Shown piece after piece: positions 16,434-25,756 of a stretch of 64,000 nt of DNA (its first letter is position 1; each line of letters starts with the position of its first letter). The position numbers and the translations under genes were made by a program. The notes beneath the pieces are model-generated. The model was not told the DNA's origin, did not search any database, and saw nothing but the letters and a program-made list of their open reading frames with translations. The stretch lies in NCBI RefSeq assembly GCF_014137865.1, contig NZ_JACGWU010000001.1, positions 434,001-498,000 of the forward strand, given 5' to 3'. Source of the stretch: Alpinimonas psychrophila (lineage in GTDB: Bacteria > Actinomycetota > Actinomycetes > Actinomycetales > Microbacteriaceae).

Positions 16434-16446
16434 CAAGGTTACCTTG
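16434..16446. promoter_or_regulatory. Palindrome in the parA/pyc divergent promoter
   Basis: CAAGGT-T-ACCTTG is a perfect dyad with a one-base centre. It starts six bases outside the parA start codon and covers the predicted parA -10 (TAACCT on the minus strand). A regulator bound here would block parA and possibly affect pyc. It vaguely resembles half of a DtxR/IdeR box but is too short to call. Confidence 0.45.
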
Positions 16447-16503
16447 GCTAGTCTTAGAGAACCTAACTCAGACCGAAGCGCTGGCGGCAACTGAAAGGCC
16501 TCA

Positions 16504-19500
16504 ATGTTTAAGAAGATTCTTGTTGCAAACCGCGGAGAAATTGCGATTCGGGCTTTTCGTGCAGCTGTGGAGCTGGGCGCGAAGACGGTGGCAGTATTTC
16601 CGATTGAAGATCGCAGTTCTCTGCACCGCCAAAAGGCAGATGAGGCCTACCAAATCGGTGAGCCCGGTCACCCCGTGCGCGCCTATCTTGACGTGGCGGA
16701 AATTATTCGTGTCGCCAAACTCTCGGGCGCTGATGCCATCTACCCTGGATACGGTTTTCTTTCGGAGAACCCAGAACTAGCGCGTGCCGCGGCAGAAAAC
16801 GGCATTACCTTCATCGGCCCCCCCGAGCGAGTCTTGGAGATGGCGGGCAACAAAGTCACAGCGAAAGAACACGCCATTGCCGCCGGTGTGCCCGTTCTCA
16901 AGTCCACTCCGGCTACCGACAACGTTGAGGAACTCCTCGCCGGAGCCGCGGGAATTGGCTTCCCTATTTTTGCCAAGGCCGTCGCTGGCGGCGGCGGACG
17001 TGGAATGCGAAGGGTTGAGACCCAAGAGGAATTGCTTCCCGCTTTGGAAGCAGCCATGCGGGAGGCTTCCAGTGCTTTTGGTGACTCCCGAATGTTCCTC
17101 GAGCAAGCGGTGCTTCGTCCGCGGCACATTGAAGTTCAAATCCTCGCCGATTCCACGGGCGAGACCGTTCACTTGTTCGAGCGGGACTGTTCGGTTCAAC
17201 GTCGTCACCAAAAAGTTGTCGAAATCGCGCCGGCTCCGAACATTAGTGACGAATTGCGCGCGGCCCTTCACCGTGACGCCATTGCTTTCGCCCGGTCGAT
17301 TGGCTATGTAAACGCGGGCACCGTCGAATTCCTCGTTGACACCGTGGGGGAGCGCGCCGGAGAACACGTATTTATCGAGATGAACCCGCGTATTCAGGTG
17401 GAGCATACGGTTACCGAAGAGGTGACGGATGTCGACCTCGTCCAAGCACAAATCCGCATTGCCGCGGGTGAAAGTCTCGGCGACCTCGGACTCCATCAGG
17501 AGGACATCCACCTGCGTGGCGTCGCTCTTCAGTGCCGCATTACAACCGAAGACCCTTCGCAAGGTTTCCGCCCCGACACGGGGCGTATCACGACCTACCG
17601 TTCACCGGGCGGTGCCGGAATCCGCCTGGACGGTGGAACGATCAACCCGGGCGCCCAGATCAGCCCGCACTTTGACTCCATGCTTGCGAAACTCACATGC
17701 CGTGCCCGTGATTACCCGTCGGCAGTGGCCCGTGCCCGCCGCGCTTTGGCGGAGTTTCGCATTCGTGGCGTTTCCACCAACATCCCGTTCCTGCAGGCGG
17801 TGCTCGACGACGCATCGTTTGCGGCCGGCGATCTCAGTACGTCGTTCATCGACGAGCGCCCGGAGCTCTTGACCGGCCGTGAGTCCAAGGATCGTGGAAC
17901 GAAGATTCTCAACTGGCTGACTGACGTCACCGTCAACAAGCCCAATGGTCCACGCCCGATCGCCATTGACCCGGTTGAAAAGCTCCCCGCCATTGACCTG
18001 TCGAGCCCCGCCCCGGCGGGAAGTCGTCAGCGACTGCTGACACTAGGCCCCGTCGGTTTTGCGTCAGCCCTGCGCGCCCAGACGGCCCTCGCCGTCACTG
18101 AAACGACGTTTCGTGATGCCCACCAGTCGCTTCTGGCAACGCGCGTGCGCACGAAAGATTTGGTCAACGTTGCGCCCCATGTGGCGCGCTTGACGCCGCA
18201 ACTTCTGTCGGTCGAGGCCTGGGGTGGGGCAACGTACGACGTGGCCCTGAGGTTCTTGGGCGAGGATCCCTGGGAGCGTTTGGTCAAACTCCGGGAAGCT
18301 CTGCCCAACGTTGCCATTCAAATGCTGCTTCGTGGCCGTAATACCGTCGGCTACACTCCCTACCCCGCTGAGGTAACGGATGCGTTCATTCGTGAAGCCG
18401 CATCCAGTGGTGTCGATATCTTCCGCATTTTTGACGCGCTCAACGACGTGAATCAGATGCGTCCCGCTATTGATGCCGTTCTCGAGACGGGTACCACTGT
18501 GGCCGAGGTGGCGGTGTGCTACACGGGCAACCTGCTGGACCCCACGGAGGACCTCTACACGCTGGATTACTATCTGAGACTGGCGGATCAGATTGTGTCT
18601 TCGGGCGCTCATATTTTGGCGATCAAGGACATGGCGGGGCTCCTTCGCCCCGCCGCCGCAGTGAAACTTGTCGCCGCTTTCCGCGAGCGTTTTGATGTTC
18701 CCGTTCACGTGCACACCCATGACACGGCGGGCGGGCAGCTCGCTACCCTCCTGGCGGCCGCTGCTGCCGGCGCAGACGCTGTAGACGTTGCCAGCGCGCC
18801 CATGGCCGGAACAACAAGCCAGCCCTCGGCGTCGGCGCTCGTGGCGGCATTGGCCAACACCGAGCGGGACACGGGGCTCAGCTTGAATGCATTGTGCGAC
18901 CTAGAACCGTACTGGGAAGCAGTTCGCCGCGTGTACCTGCCCTTTGAGTCGGGATTGCCGGCGCCCACCGGTCGGGTCTACCACCACGAAATCCCGGGGG
19001 GGCAGCTCTCCAACCTTCGCCAGCAGGCCATTGCCTTGGGGCTGGCCGACGACTTCGAGCTGGTCGAAGATATGTACGCCGAGGCGAATCGCATCCTGGG
19101 TCGTATTCCCAAGGTGACGCCGTCATCCAAAGTCGTCGGTGACCTTGCCTTGCACCTAGCCGCGGTTCACGCGGATCCTCAGGACTTTGAACAGAATCCG
19201 AATAAATATGACATCCCAGATTCGGTGATTGGATTTATGGCGGGCGAGCTGGGTGAATTGCCCGGAGGATGGCCTGAACCGTTCCGCACCAAAGTTCTCG
19301 AGGGTCGCACGGTCTCCATTGAGGTCACACCCCTCACGACCAGTGACCAGGCTGAACTCGCGGGGTCTTCGCTCGAGCGTCGTGCCGCCCTGAACCGATT
19401 GCTCTTCCCCGGGCCCACGCGTCAGTTCGAACAAACGCGAGAAACGTTCGGCGACATCTCTGTTCTCGACACGGTGGATTACCTCTATGGTCTCGATGCG

Positions 19501-19911
19501 GGCGTTGAACACGTAGTCGAAATTGAACGCGGTGTTCGTCTTTACGTGGGGCTTGAGGCGATTGGTGAGCCGGATGCCAAGGGTATGCGCACCGTCATGG
19601 CAACGATGAATGGGCAACTTCGGCCCGTTTTCGTTCGCGATTCTTCAATCGATGACGAGACGAAATCTGCGGAAAAGGCCGACGGGTCCCACTCGGGTCA
19701 TATTCCGGCACCGTTTGCGGGAGTTGTAAGCCTCAAGGTAGGAGCGGGCGCTGTTGTCGCCGCGGGGGAGGCTGTCGCGTCCATTGAGGCCATGAAGATG
19801 GAGGCGGCCATCACAGCACCCATTGCGGGTCGAATTGAACGCATCGCCATTTCGCCCACGCAACAAGTTGAAGCAGGAGACCTTCTGGTCGTCATCGTTC
19901 CCATCAGCTAG
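16504..19911 (+). CDS. pyc: Pyruvate carboxylase
   Basis: 1135 residues, the normal length. Biotin carboxylase domain from KKILVANRGEIAIRAFRA with the ATP-grasp glycine loop AGGGGRGMR and EMNPRIQVEHTVTEEVT; carboxyltransferase domain starting ETTFRDAHQSLLATRVRT; C-terminal biotinyl domain with the acceptor lysine in IEAMKMEAAITAPI. It carboxylates pyruvate to oxaloacetate, refilling the TCA cycle, in the cytosol as a tetramer. ATG with GAAAGG seven bases upstream; TAGTCT at 16449 is a plausible -10. Together with the GapB-type GAPDH it points to active gluconeogenic or anaplerotic metabolism. Confidence 0.97.
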   Translation: MFKKILVANRGEIAIRAFRAAVELGAKTVAVFPIEDRSSLHRQKADEAYQIGEPGHPVRAYLDVAEIIRVAKLSGADAIYPGYGFLSENPELARAAAENGITFIGPPERVLEMAGNKVTAKEHAIAAGVPVLKSTPATDNVEELLAGAAGIGFPIFAKAVAGGGGRGMRRVETQEELLPALEAAMREASSAFGDSRMFLEQAVLRPRHIEVQILADSTGETVHLFERDCSVQRRHQKVVEIAPAPNISDELRAALHRDAIAFARSIGYVNAGTVEFLVDTVGERAGEHVFIEMNPRIQVEHTVTEEVTDVDLVQAQIRIAAGESLGDLGLHQEDIHLRGVALQCRITTEDPSQGFRPDTGRITTYRSPGGAGIRLDGGTINPGAQISPHFDSMLAKLTCRARDYPSAVARARRALAEFRIRGVSTNIPFLQAVLDDASFAAGDLSTSFIDERPELLTGRESKDRGTKILNWLTDVTVNKPNGPRPIAIDPVEKLPAIDLSSPAPAGSRQRLLTLGPVGFASALRAQTALAVTETTFRDAHQSLLATRVRTKDLVNVAPHVARLTPQLLSVEAWGGATYDVALRFLGEDPWERLVKLREALPNVAIQMLLRGRNTVGYTPYPAEVTDAFIREAASSGVDIFRIFDALNDVNQMRPAIDAVLETGTTVAEVAVCYTGNLLDPTEDLYTLDYYLRLADQIVSSGAHILAIKDMAGLLRPAAAVKLVAAFRERFDVPVHVHTHDTAGGQLATLLAAAAAGADAVDVASAPMAGTTSQPSASALVAALANTERDTGLSLNALCDLEPYWEAVRRVYLPFESGLPAPTGRVYHHEIPGGQLSNLRQQAIALGLADDFELVEDMYAEANRILGRIPKVTPSSKVVGDLALHLAAVHADPQDFEQNPNKYDIPDSVIGFMAGELGELPGGWPEPFRTKVLEGRTVSIEVTPLTTSDQAELAGSSLERRAALNRLLFPGPTRQFEQTRETFGDISVLDTVDYLYGLDAGVEHVVEIERGVRLYVGLEAIGEPDAKGMRTVMATMNGQLRPVFVRDSSIDDETKSAEKADGSHSGHIPAPFAGVVSLKVGAGAVVAAGEAVASIEAMKMEAAITAPIAGRIERIAISPTQQVEAGDLLVVIVPIS

Positions 19912-20023
19912 AACGACCGCCCCTGAGTAGGACAAAATTGCCCCATTTTCTGATCAAAAACTATGCATGACGTGCTCGGGCGGTAAACTGGCAGGCGCAC
20001 CATGAGAGCAAAGAGGTTTTTCC

Positions 20024-21466
20024 GTGAGCAATGTGCCACCAAAAAGTACCGTGAAGAAGCCAAGGGCGACGAAGGCTGCCTCGGCGACGACGGCCGCAGC
20101 AGCTGCGACGACGGCCGCCCAAGACCTGAAGGACGCGACGGATCCCGTTGTGTCTCCTCAGCGTGTTTCTGATATCGAAAATGCCCCCAAAATTGGCACT
20201 GAAGATGTTACGCCGGCCCCTGAAGTTGGCACGATTCCCTCCGGCCACGAACAGATAATCCCAGGCGCAACCAGAGTCATTGAATCTAGCGGCGTTGGCG
20301 CGCCCACAGTATCCGTTGTCATCGACACGGGAGAGATCATAATTGCTGAGATTGAGCCAGAGATCACACCCGACCTGCTGACAATCGAGGAACGCGCGGC
20401 GTATCAAGCAGCCTTCGCCGATGAGGTACCCGTGACGCCGAGTGAGATCGTGACCACAACCGGAACTGAAGGCGACGTCACGCTTGCTGGCCCGTCACGG
20501 CGCGACATGCTCAAAGGCGAGCCCTTCGCGCATCCTGAGCCGGTTTCCATGCTCACTCCCGAACGCATTCTTGAGAAAAGCAACAAGCGTGAGGTTCCAT
20601 CCCCGGGCTGGAATCGTTTCGTCTACCACGCGACGTTGCATTTAGTTAACCTCGGTGATTCGCCCGCTGAGCGACACCGTAAAGCTGTCGATGCGAGCAT
20701 TTCGCGGCCGCTGACGGGGGGAACGCGTTTTGTTCCCGTTCTGACCCGCAAAGGTGGCGTGGGTAAAACCACCGTCACGACCATGATTGGCATGGCGCTT
20801 GCCAGGACTCGCGAAGATCGCATCATCGCTATTGACGCTAACCCCGATCGGGGAACGCTCGCGGAACGTTTCACTCGAACCACCGAAAAAACAGTGCGGG
20901 ACTTGGTCGCGAAGACCAACGCGATTACAAGCTTCTCGGAGTTTTCTACCTATGTGACGCGCGATAAATCGCGGCTTGATGTGCTGGCTTCGGACACAGA
21001 TCCGTTCATTTCCGAGGCCTTCGATGAGAACGACTACAACGTTGTCGCAGATGTAGTTTCGCGGTATTACTCGGTCGCCCTTACGGACTGCGGTACGGGC
21101 ATCGTGCACTCCGTCATGACGGCAACGCTCAACCGGGCAGACTCACTGGTCATTGTTTCTGGAGGATCATTCGATGAAGCACGCCTCGCGGCGGAAACGT
21201 TGACGTGGCTGGAGTCAAATGGCTACGCGGAGCTCGTGCGCAATTCGATCGTTGCTATCAACACGGCAACTCAGGGTACGAACCTCGTGAAGATCAGTGA
21301 AATCGAGGCGCATTTCCAGTCGCGTGTTCGCGACATTGTGCGCATTCCTTATGACCCCATGCTGGCCACAGGCTCCGTTATTGACTTTGATAGGCTGATG
21401 CCGGCTACTCAGGATGCTGCGCGCACTCTCGCAGCCCTCGTGGTTGATGGTCTTCCCTCGAAATAG
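20024..21466 (+). CDS. ParA/MinD-like ATPase with long N-terminal extension
   Basis: 480 residues. The first 230 or so are low-complexity: a basic Ala/Thr-rich start (KKPRATKAAS and ATTAAAA repeats), then an acidic Val/Ile/Glu region. The ATPase core follows, with RKGGVGKTTVTTMIG, IIAIDANPDRGTLAERF and VALTDCGTGIVHSVM. It is the type of ParA-like protein found in actinobacteria next to secretion or polar-growth genes, but none is adjacent here. GTG start with AAGAGG seven bases upstream. Followed closely by def, with which it may be transcribed. Cargo unknown. Confidence 0.82.
   Translation: MSNVPPKSTVKKPRATKAASATTAAAAATTAAQDLKDATDPVVSPQRVSDIENAPKIGTEDVTPAPEVGTIPSGHEQIIPGATRVIESSGVGAPTVSVVIDTGEIIIAEIEPEITPDLLTIEERAAYQAAFADEVPVTPSEIVTTTGTEGDVTLAGPSRRDMLKGEPFAHPEPVSMLTPERILEKSNKREVPSPGWNRFVYHATLHLVNLGDSPAERHRKAVDASISRPLTGGTRFVPVLTRKGGVGKTTVTTMIGMALARTREDRIIAIDANPDRGTLAERFTRTTEKTVRDLVAKTNAITSFSEFSTYVTRDKSRLDVLASDTDPFISEAFDENDYNVVADVVSRYYSVALTDCGTGIVHSVMTATLNRADSLVIVSGGSFDEARLAAETLTWLESNGYAELVRNSIVAINTATQGTNLVKISEIEAHFQSRVRDIVRIPYDPMLATGSVIDFDRLMPATQDAARTLAALVVDGLPSK
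20083..20117 (+). repeat. Two 14-base direct repeats at 21-base period inside the ParA-like gene
   Basis: GCGACGACGGCCGC occurs at 20083-20096 and 20104-20117. The 21-base period equals seven codons and gives the repeated ATTAAAA-type peptide of the N-terminal extension. Confidence 0.6.
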
Positions 21467-21524
21467 TGCCCCACCATGACCGTTGCGGGATGCAGATGCA
21501 CCGGCGGCGAAGGAGATTTTTGTT

Positions 21525-22016
21525 GTGACGGAACGCCCCATTCGCCTGTTCGGTGACCCCGTTCTCAAGACGCCAACCGTCGATGTTGGTGTTATCGACC
21601 ACCGCGTTCGCTCTCTCGTCCAAGATCTTCTGGACACCGTAATGATTCCGGGGCGAGCCGGGGTAGCCGCCACGCAAATTGGTGTCGGGCTTCGTGCTTT
21701 TAGCTACAACGTAGACGGGGACGTCGGGTACATCTTGAACCCGCACCTCGTCGAGGTATCGGGGGAACCCGAGCTCGTCGAAGAGGGATGCCTCTCGGTT
21801 CCCGAACTGTGGTTTGCCACTAAGCGCTTTCCATTCGCGCGCGTGACGGGCCACGACCTGGAGGGAACTCCGATTGAATTGTCGGGCACCGGTCTCATGG
21901 CTCAAGCGCTCCAGCACGAGACCGACCACCTCGATGGATACCTGTATATCGACAAGCTCGAAACGCCGTTGCGGCGGGAAGCCATGAAGCAGATTCGCGA
22001 ATCCGACTGGTTCTAA
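21525..22016 (+). CDS. def: Peptide deformylase
   Basis: 163 residues. Removes the N-formyl group from new proteins. The three metal-site motifs are seen as GVAATQIGVGLR (motif I, GxGxAAxQ form slightly altered), EEGCLSVPELWF (motif II with the Cys ligand) and QHETDHLDGYLY (HExxH form as HETDH). The motif II variant EEGCLSVPE and the compact length indicate a functional enzyme of the actinobacterial type. GTG at 21525 with AAGGAG nine bases upstream; the frame extends to 21483 but lacks a ribosome-binding site there. Convergent with the acyl-CoA ligase gene. Confidence 0.93.
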   Translation: MTERPIRLFGDPVLKTPTVDVGVIDHRVRSLVQDLLDTVMIPGRAGVAATQIGVGLRAFSYNVDGDVGYILNPHLVEVSGEPELVEEGCLSVPELWFATKRFPFARVTGHDLEGTPIELSGTGLMAQALQHETDHLDGYLYIDKLETPLRREAMKQIRESDWF

Positions 22017-22062
22017 TCAGACTGGTTCTCATCGGACGGGTCTTTACCCGCCGCAGGCTCAC

Positions 22063-23871
22063 CTAGTCGACGGGCAGGCTCGCGTTACCGTACATCTCAT
22101 CAATTTGAGCGGCGAAGTCGTGCGTAATGACGTGACGTTTGATACTCATTTTGGGTGTCAGATGTCCCGTCGCTTCCGTGAATTCAAGCGGGAGAATTGT
22201 GAATTTACGAATGGATTCAGCCCGCGATACCGTCTTGTTGGCACGATCAATAGCGCGTTGAACCTGGGCACGGACGAGGGGGTGCTCCGTCGCGTCCGGC
22301 AGTGTCATCTTTGGATCGAGCTTGTTGTTGGCGAGCCACATGGGTAACATCTCGGGATCAAGCGTGACGAGGGCGGCAACGAAAGGCTTGCCGTCACCCA
22401 CCACGACAACCTGGCCGATCAGAGGATCCGCCCGGATTGGGTCTTCCAGGAATGCGGGGGCCACATTCTTGCCACTGGCCGTGACGATGATTTCTTTCTT
22501 GCGACCGGTAATGGTGAGGTAGCCATCCGCATCGAATTCGCCGATATCGCCCGTCTTGAACCACTCGCCGTCAAAATTCTCCGCCGTTGCCTGCGGGCTG
22601 TTCCAGTACCCAGCAAAAACATTAATGCCCTTGACTTGGATCTCGCCGTCGCCGTCGAGGCGCAATGACACACCAGGCAGGGCCGGTCCAACGGTTCCAA
22701 TCTTGAACTTAGCGGGGCGGTTAATCGTCGCGGGAGCCGTGGTCTCCGTGAGTCCGTAACCCTCAAGGATGACAAGACCGAGACTGTGATAAAAGTGACC
22801 CAAGCGTTCCCCCAGAGGGGCGGAGCCGGAAACTGCGAACGAAACACGACCGCCCAAGGCGGCGCGCAATTTGCTGTAAACGAGGCGATCGAACAGGGCA
22901 AACTGTAACCGTAATCCGAGAGGAATGTGACCGGCCATGTCTGCTTTCGAGTGCGCGATTGCGACGGCAGCGGCTTTACGGAATATGTTCCCTTTGCCCC
23001 CGGCTTCTGCCTTCTGCTCGGCCGAGTTATAAACCTTCTCAAAAACGCGCGGAACGGCAAGAAGAAATGTGGGCTTGAACGATTGCATTGCAGGAAGGAG
23101 GCGCGTTGTATCCGGCTGGTGACCCACCTTGACGCCACCTTCAACGCACAGGATGGAGATGTAGCGGGCAAAAATGTGGGCCAGTGTGATGAACAGCAAC
23201 GTTGAGGACTGAGGGTTCACAACCTCGGGAATTGCCGCCCGCGCATTTCGACAGAGCTCAACGAAGTTGGAGTGGGTCAGGATGCAGCCCTTGGGGCGTC
23301 CCGTAGACCCAGAAGTGTAAATGAGCGTTGCGAGGTCGCTGCCAATCGCAAGGCTTCGACGTCGTTCAATTTCGGAATCCTCCACGAGCTTGCCGGCCTC
23401 GACGAGCTTGTCTAGATCGTCCAGGTTCATCTGCCAGACCGTTTGCACAAAGGGGAGCTCGGGACGAACCTCATCAAAGCGCGCAAAGTGGTCGGGAGTC
23501 TCGACAATGAGGGCCACTGCCTCGGAATCTCCGAGAATCCAGAGAAGCTGGCTCGGGGCGCTGGTCTCATAAATGGGAACCAGGGATGCTCCGGCAAACC
23601 ACATCGCAAAGTCGATGAGAGTCCACTCGTAGCGTGTCTTGCACATCAGACCAACGCGGTCGCCGGGCATGATGCCAGTGGCCACGAACCCCTTGGCGAG
23701 AGCAATCACCTGTGCGTGAAATTCTGAGGCGGTCACGTCGTTCCACAGCTCGCCGTTCGGCACTGAAAATAGCGGTGCATCTGGGGTTTGACGTACACGA
23801 TCCAGCAATAGGTCTGTCGCGTTTGCTTGGGGGTCTGCGGTGACAACGGCGGGCACATCGAACTGAACCAT
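22063..23871 (-). CDS. Long-chain fatty-acid--CoA ligase (AMP-forming)
   Basis: 602-residue AMP-binding enzyme. The P-loop is LIYTSGSTGRPKGCILTH, with GYGLTETTAPAT and the C-terminal TGRKKEIIVTASGKNVAP. It activates fatty acids with ATP and CoA for degradation or lipid synthesis, probably at the membrane. Close to the FadD15-type ligases that lie near pknL and aroG in mycobacteria, so the synteny supports the name. ATG with AAAGGAG seven bases upstream. Divergent from the ROK glucokinase gene. Confidence 0.92.
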   Translation of the reverse strand: MVQFDVPAVVTADPQANATDLLLDRVRQTPDAPLFSVPNGELWNDVTASEFHAQVIALAKGFVATGIMPGDRVGLMCKTRYEWTLIDFAMWFAGASLVPIYETSAPSQLLWILGDSEAVALIVETPDHFARFDEVRPELPFVQTVWQMNLDDLDKLVEAGKLVEDSEIERRRSLAIGSDLATLIYTSGSTGRPKGCILTHSNFVELCRNARAAIPEVVNPQSSTLLFITLAHIFARYISILCVEGGVKVGHQPDTTRLLPAMQSFKPTFLLAVPRVFEKVYNSAEQKAEAGGKGNIFRKAAAVAIAHSKADMAGHIPLGLRLQFALFDRLVYSKLRAALGGRVSFAVSGSAPLGERLGHFYHSLGLVILEGYGLTETTAPATINRPAKFKIGTVGPALPGVSLRLDGDGEIQVKGINVFAGYWNSPQATAENFDGEWFKTGDIGEFDADGYLTITGRKKEIIVTASGKNVAPAFLEDPIRADPLIGQVVVVGDGKPFVAALVTLDPEMLPMWLANNKLDPKMTLPDATEHPLVRAQVQRAIDRANKTVSRAESIRKFTILPLEFTEATGHLTPKMSIKRHVITHDFAAQIDEMYGNASLPVD

Positions 23872-23889
23872 GGCAACTCCTTTGGTGTT

Positions 23890-23904
23890 AAGTACACTTT
23901 ACTT
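23890..23904. promoter_or_regulatory. Weak dyad between acyl-CoA ligase and glucokinase genes
   Basis: AAGTA and TACTT flank CACTT, 18 bases upstream of the ligase start. The shape fits a TetR-type fatty-acid operator but the arms are only five bases. Confidence 0.25.
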
Positions 23905-23997
23905 GTCGGTCATGGGGATTGCCCTTAAAGAAAAAAGATGGTTCACATCTGTCTTATTCCGCCAACTATTGCCGTCAAGCCCGAGGAGATTTTGTCT

Positions 23998-24945
23998 GTG
24001 TATGCCGTGGGAATTGACATTGGTGGCACGAAGATTGCCGGAGCGGTCGTCGATAATGAAGGCCACATCCTTGCTCACCTCTCGCGTCCATCACCAGCTT
24101 TAGACGCGCAGGCCATGGTTGACACGGTGGTTGACCTGATAGAGGAGCTCTCCCGGGGGCGCCGAATTGTCGCTGCCGGGGTCGCCGCCGCTGGATTCAT
24201 TGATGCCGACCAGTCCGTGGTTTATTACGCCCCCAACATTGCGTGGCGCAATGAGCCTCTTCGTGAAAAACTCGAACGCCGTGTTGCCTTGCCAATCGTC
24301 GTAGAGAATGACGCCAACGCCGCGGGGTGGGCCGAATTTTGTTTCGGTGCCGGGCGCAACGTCACCCACATGACCATGCTGACGATTGGAACGGGAGTGG
24401 GCGGTGCCATCATTGTCGATGGTGAGCTCTTCCGCGGCGGTTTTGGTGCCGGGGCCGAAATTGGCCACCTGCGCGTTGAGCGGGACGGCTTGCTGTGTGG
24501 ATGCGGAGCCCGCGGGTGCCTCGAACAATACGGCTCGGGGCGGGCTCTCTTGCGCTACGCGGCAGAGATCTCGCACGATCCTGTTTTGGGGGGAAAATTA
24601 GCGGCGTATCGCCATGGCGATGGAACCATCGATCCAGCGGGGGTGCGTCAGCTCCTCGAACTTCGCGATCCAGGGGCTCTGCGGGCTTTGCGGTCGATCG
24701 GGGAATGGTTGGGGAGCGCGTGCGCCAGCTTATCCGCGGTTCTAGATCCGCAACTTTTTGTTATCGGTGGTGGGGTAGCGGCAGCGGGCGACGAACTCTT
24801 GTCCCCCATCCGCGCCAGTTTCCTTCAGAATCTTTCGGCAAAGGGCTTTCATCCCGAGCCAGAGTTTGCGATTGCGGAATTGGTCAATGACGCCGGTGTT
24901 GTCGGGGCGGCAGATCTGGCGAGGCGGCATGCGGCATCCGTGTAG
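23998..24945 (+). CDS. ROK-family glucokinase
   Basis: 315 residues. ATP site YAVGIDIGGTKIAGAVVD, catalytic region VENDANAAGWAEF, and the ROK zinc motif CGCGARGCLEQYGSG. It phosphorylates glucose, or a related sugar, to the 6-phosphate in the cytosol. The protein is an enzyme and not a ROK repressor because it lacks the N-terminal winged helix. GTG at 23998, with GAGGAG nine bases upstream, was preferred to the ATG at 23938, which would add 20 unmatched residues. Confidence 0.92.
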   Translation: MYAVGIDIGGTKIAGAVVDNEGHILAHLSRPSPALDAQAMVDTVVDLIEELSRGRRIVAAGVAAAGFIDADQSVVYYAPNIAWRNEPLREKLERRVALPIVVENDANAAGWAEFCFGAGRNVTHMTMLTIGTGVGGAIIVDGELFRGGFGAGAEIGHLRVERDGLLCGCGARGCLEQYGSGRALLRYAAEISHDPVLGGKLAAYRHGDGTIDPAGVRQLLELRDPGALRALRSIGEWLGSACASLSAVLDPQLFVIGGGVAAAGDELLSPIRASFLQNLSAKGFHPEPEFAIAELVNDAGVVGAADLARRHAASV

Positions 24946-25002
24946 GCGCTGTGAGGCACGCCAAATGCTGGATAAGCTGAACCTCGTCGAAAGGGTAAGC
25001 GC

Positions 25003-25692
25003 ATGTTTTATTGGTTCATGAAGCACATCGTTGCAGGACCGTTGCTCCGTGGAATATTTCGACCCTGGGTTTCTGGCGCAGAAAATATTCCCGCTCACGG
25101 CGGCGTCCTATTGGCGAGCAACCATCTTTCCTTCGTCGATTCCATTTTTTTGCCGCTCATTATCGAACGTAATATGGTCTTCTTGGCGAAAAGTGAGTAC
25201 TTCACCGGCAGGGGGCTCAAGGGTTGGCTGACGAAGATGTTTTTCATTGGCACCGGCATGTTGCCCATCGACCGCTCCGGGGGCAAAGCCTCCGAGGCAT
25301 CCCTCAACACCGGTCTTCGGGTCTTGGCGGAGGGGCAGATTCTGGGAATTTATCCCGAGGGCACGAGAAGCCCTGACGGTAAAATGTATCGTGGCCGCAC
25401 AGGGGTTGCTCGCATGATTTTGGAGGCCGGAGTTCCGGTCGTTCCTGTTGCCATGATCGACACCGAGAAGGTCATGCCGATCGGTTCCAAGTGGCCCAAG
25501 CTTCGTCGAATCGGCATTATTTTCGGTGAACCGATGGACTTCTCCCGTTTTGAAGGCATGGAAGGTGATCGGTTCATTTTGCGCGCCGTTACCGACGAAA
25601 TCATGTACGAGCTGGCGGGTCTCAGCGAGCAGGAATACGTTGACGTCTATGCCAGTAGCGTCAAGGAAAAGCGACCCAGTCTTTCTCGATAA
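25003..25692 (+). CDS. Lysophospholipid acyltransferase (PlsC-like)
   Basis: 229 residues. Motif I is SNHLSFVDSIFLP (HX4D-like, here NHLSFVD), with YPEGTRSPDG as motif III and VPVVPVAMIDTEKV as motif IV. It transfers acyl chains to lysophosphatidic acid or another lipid at the inner membrane face. An Rv2182c-like acyltransferase sits in the same neighbourhood in mycobacteria. ATG with AAAGGG eight bases upstream. Same strand as the glucokinase and DAHP synthase genes. Confidence 0.9.
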   Translation: MFYWFMKHIVAGPLLRGIFRPWVSGAENIPAHGGVLLASNHLSFVDSIFLPLIIERNMVFLAKSEYFTGRGLKGWLTKMFFIGTGMLPIDRSGGKASEASLNTGLRVLAEGQILGIYPEGTRSPDGKMYRGRTGVARMILEAGVPVVPVAMIDTEKVMPIGSKWPKLRRIGIIFGEPMDFSRFEGMEGDRFILRAVTDEIMYELAGLSEQEYVDVYASSVKEKRPSLSR

Positions 25693-25756
25693 ACTGGGGG
25701 ACGTTCGTTTCTCGATCTCGTTTTATCACCGCCCCTCATAGAAAAAGGTTCCTCTC

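Noticed and set aside
16434-16460. DtxR/IdeR iron box
   Set aside because: Only the first eight bases fit the 19-base consensus; the second half does not.
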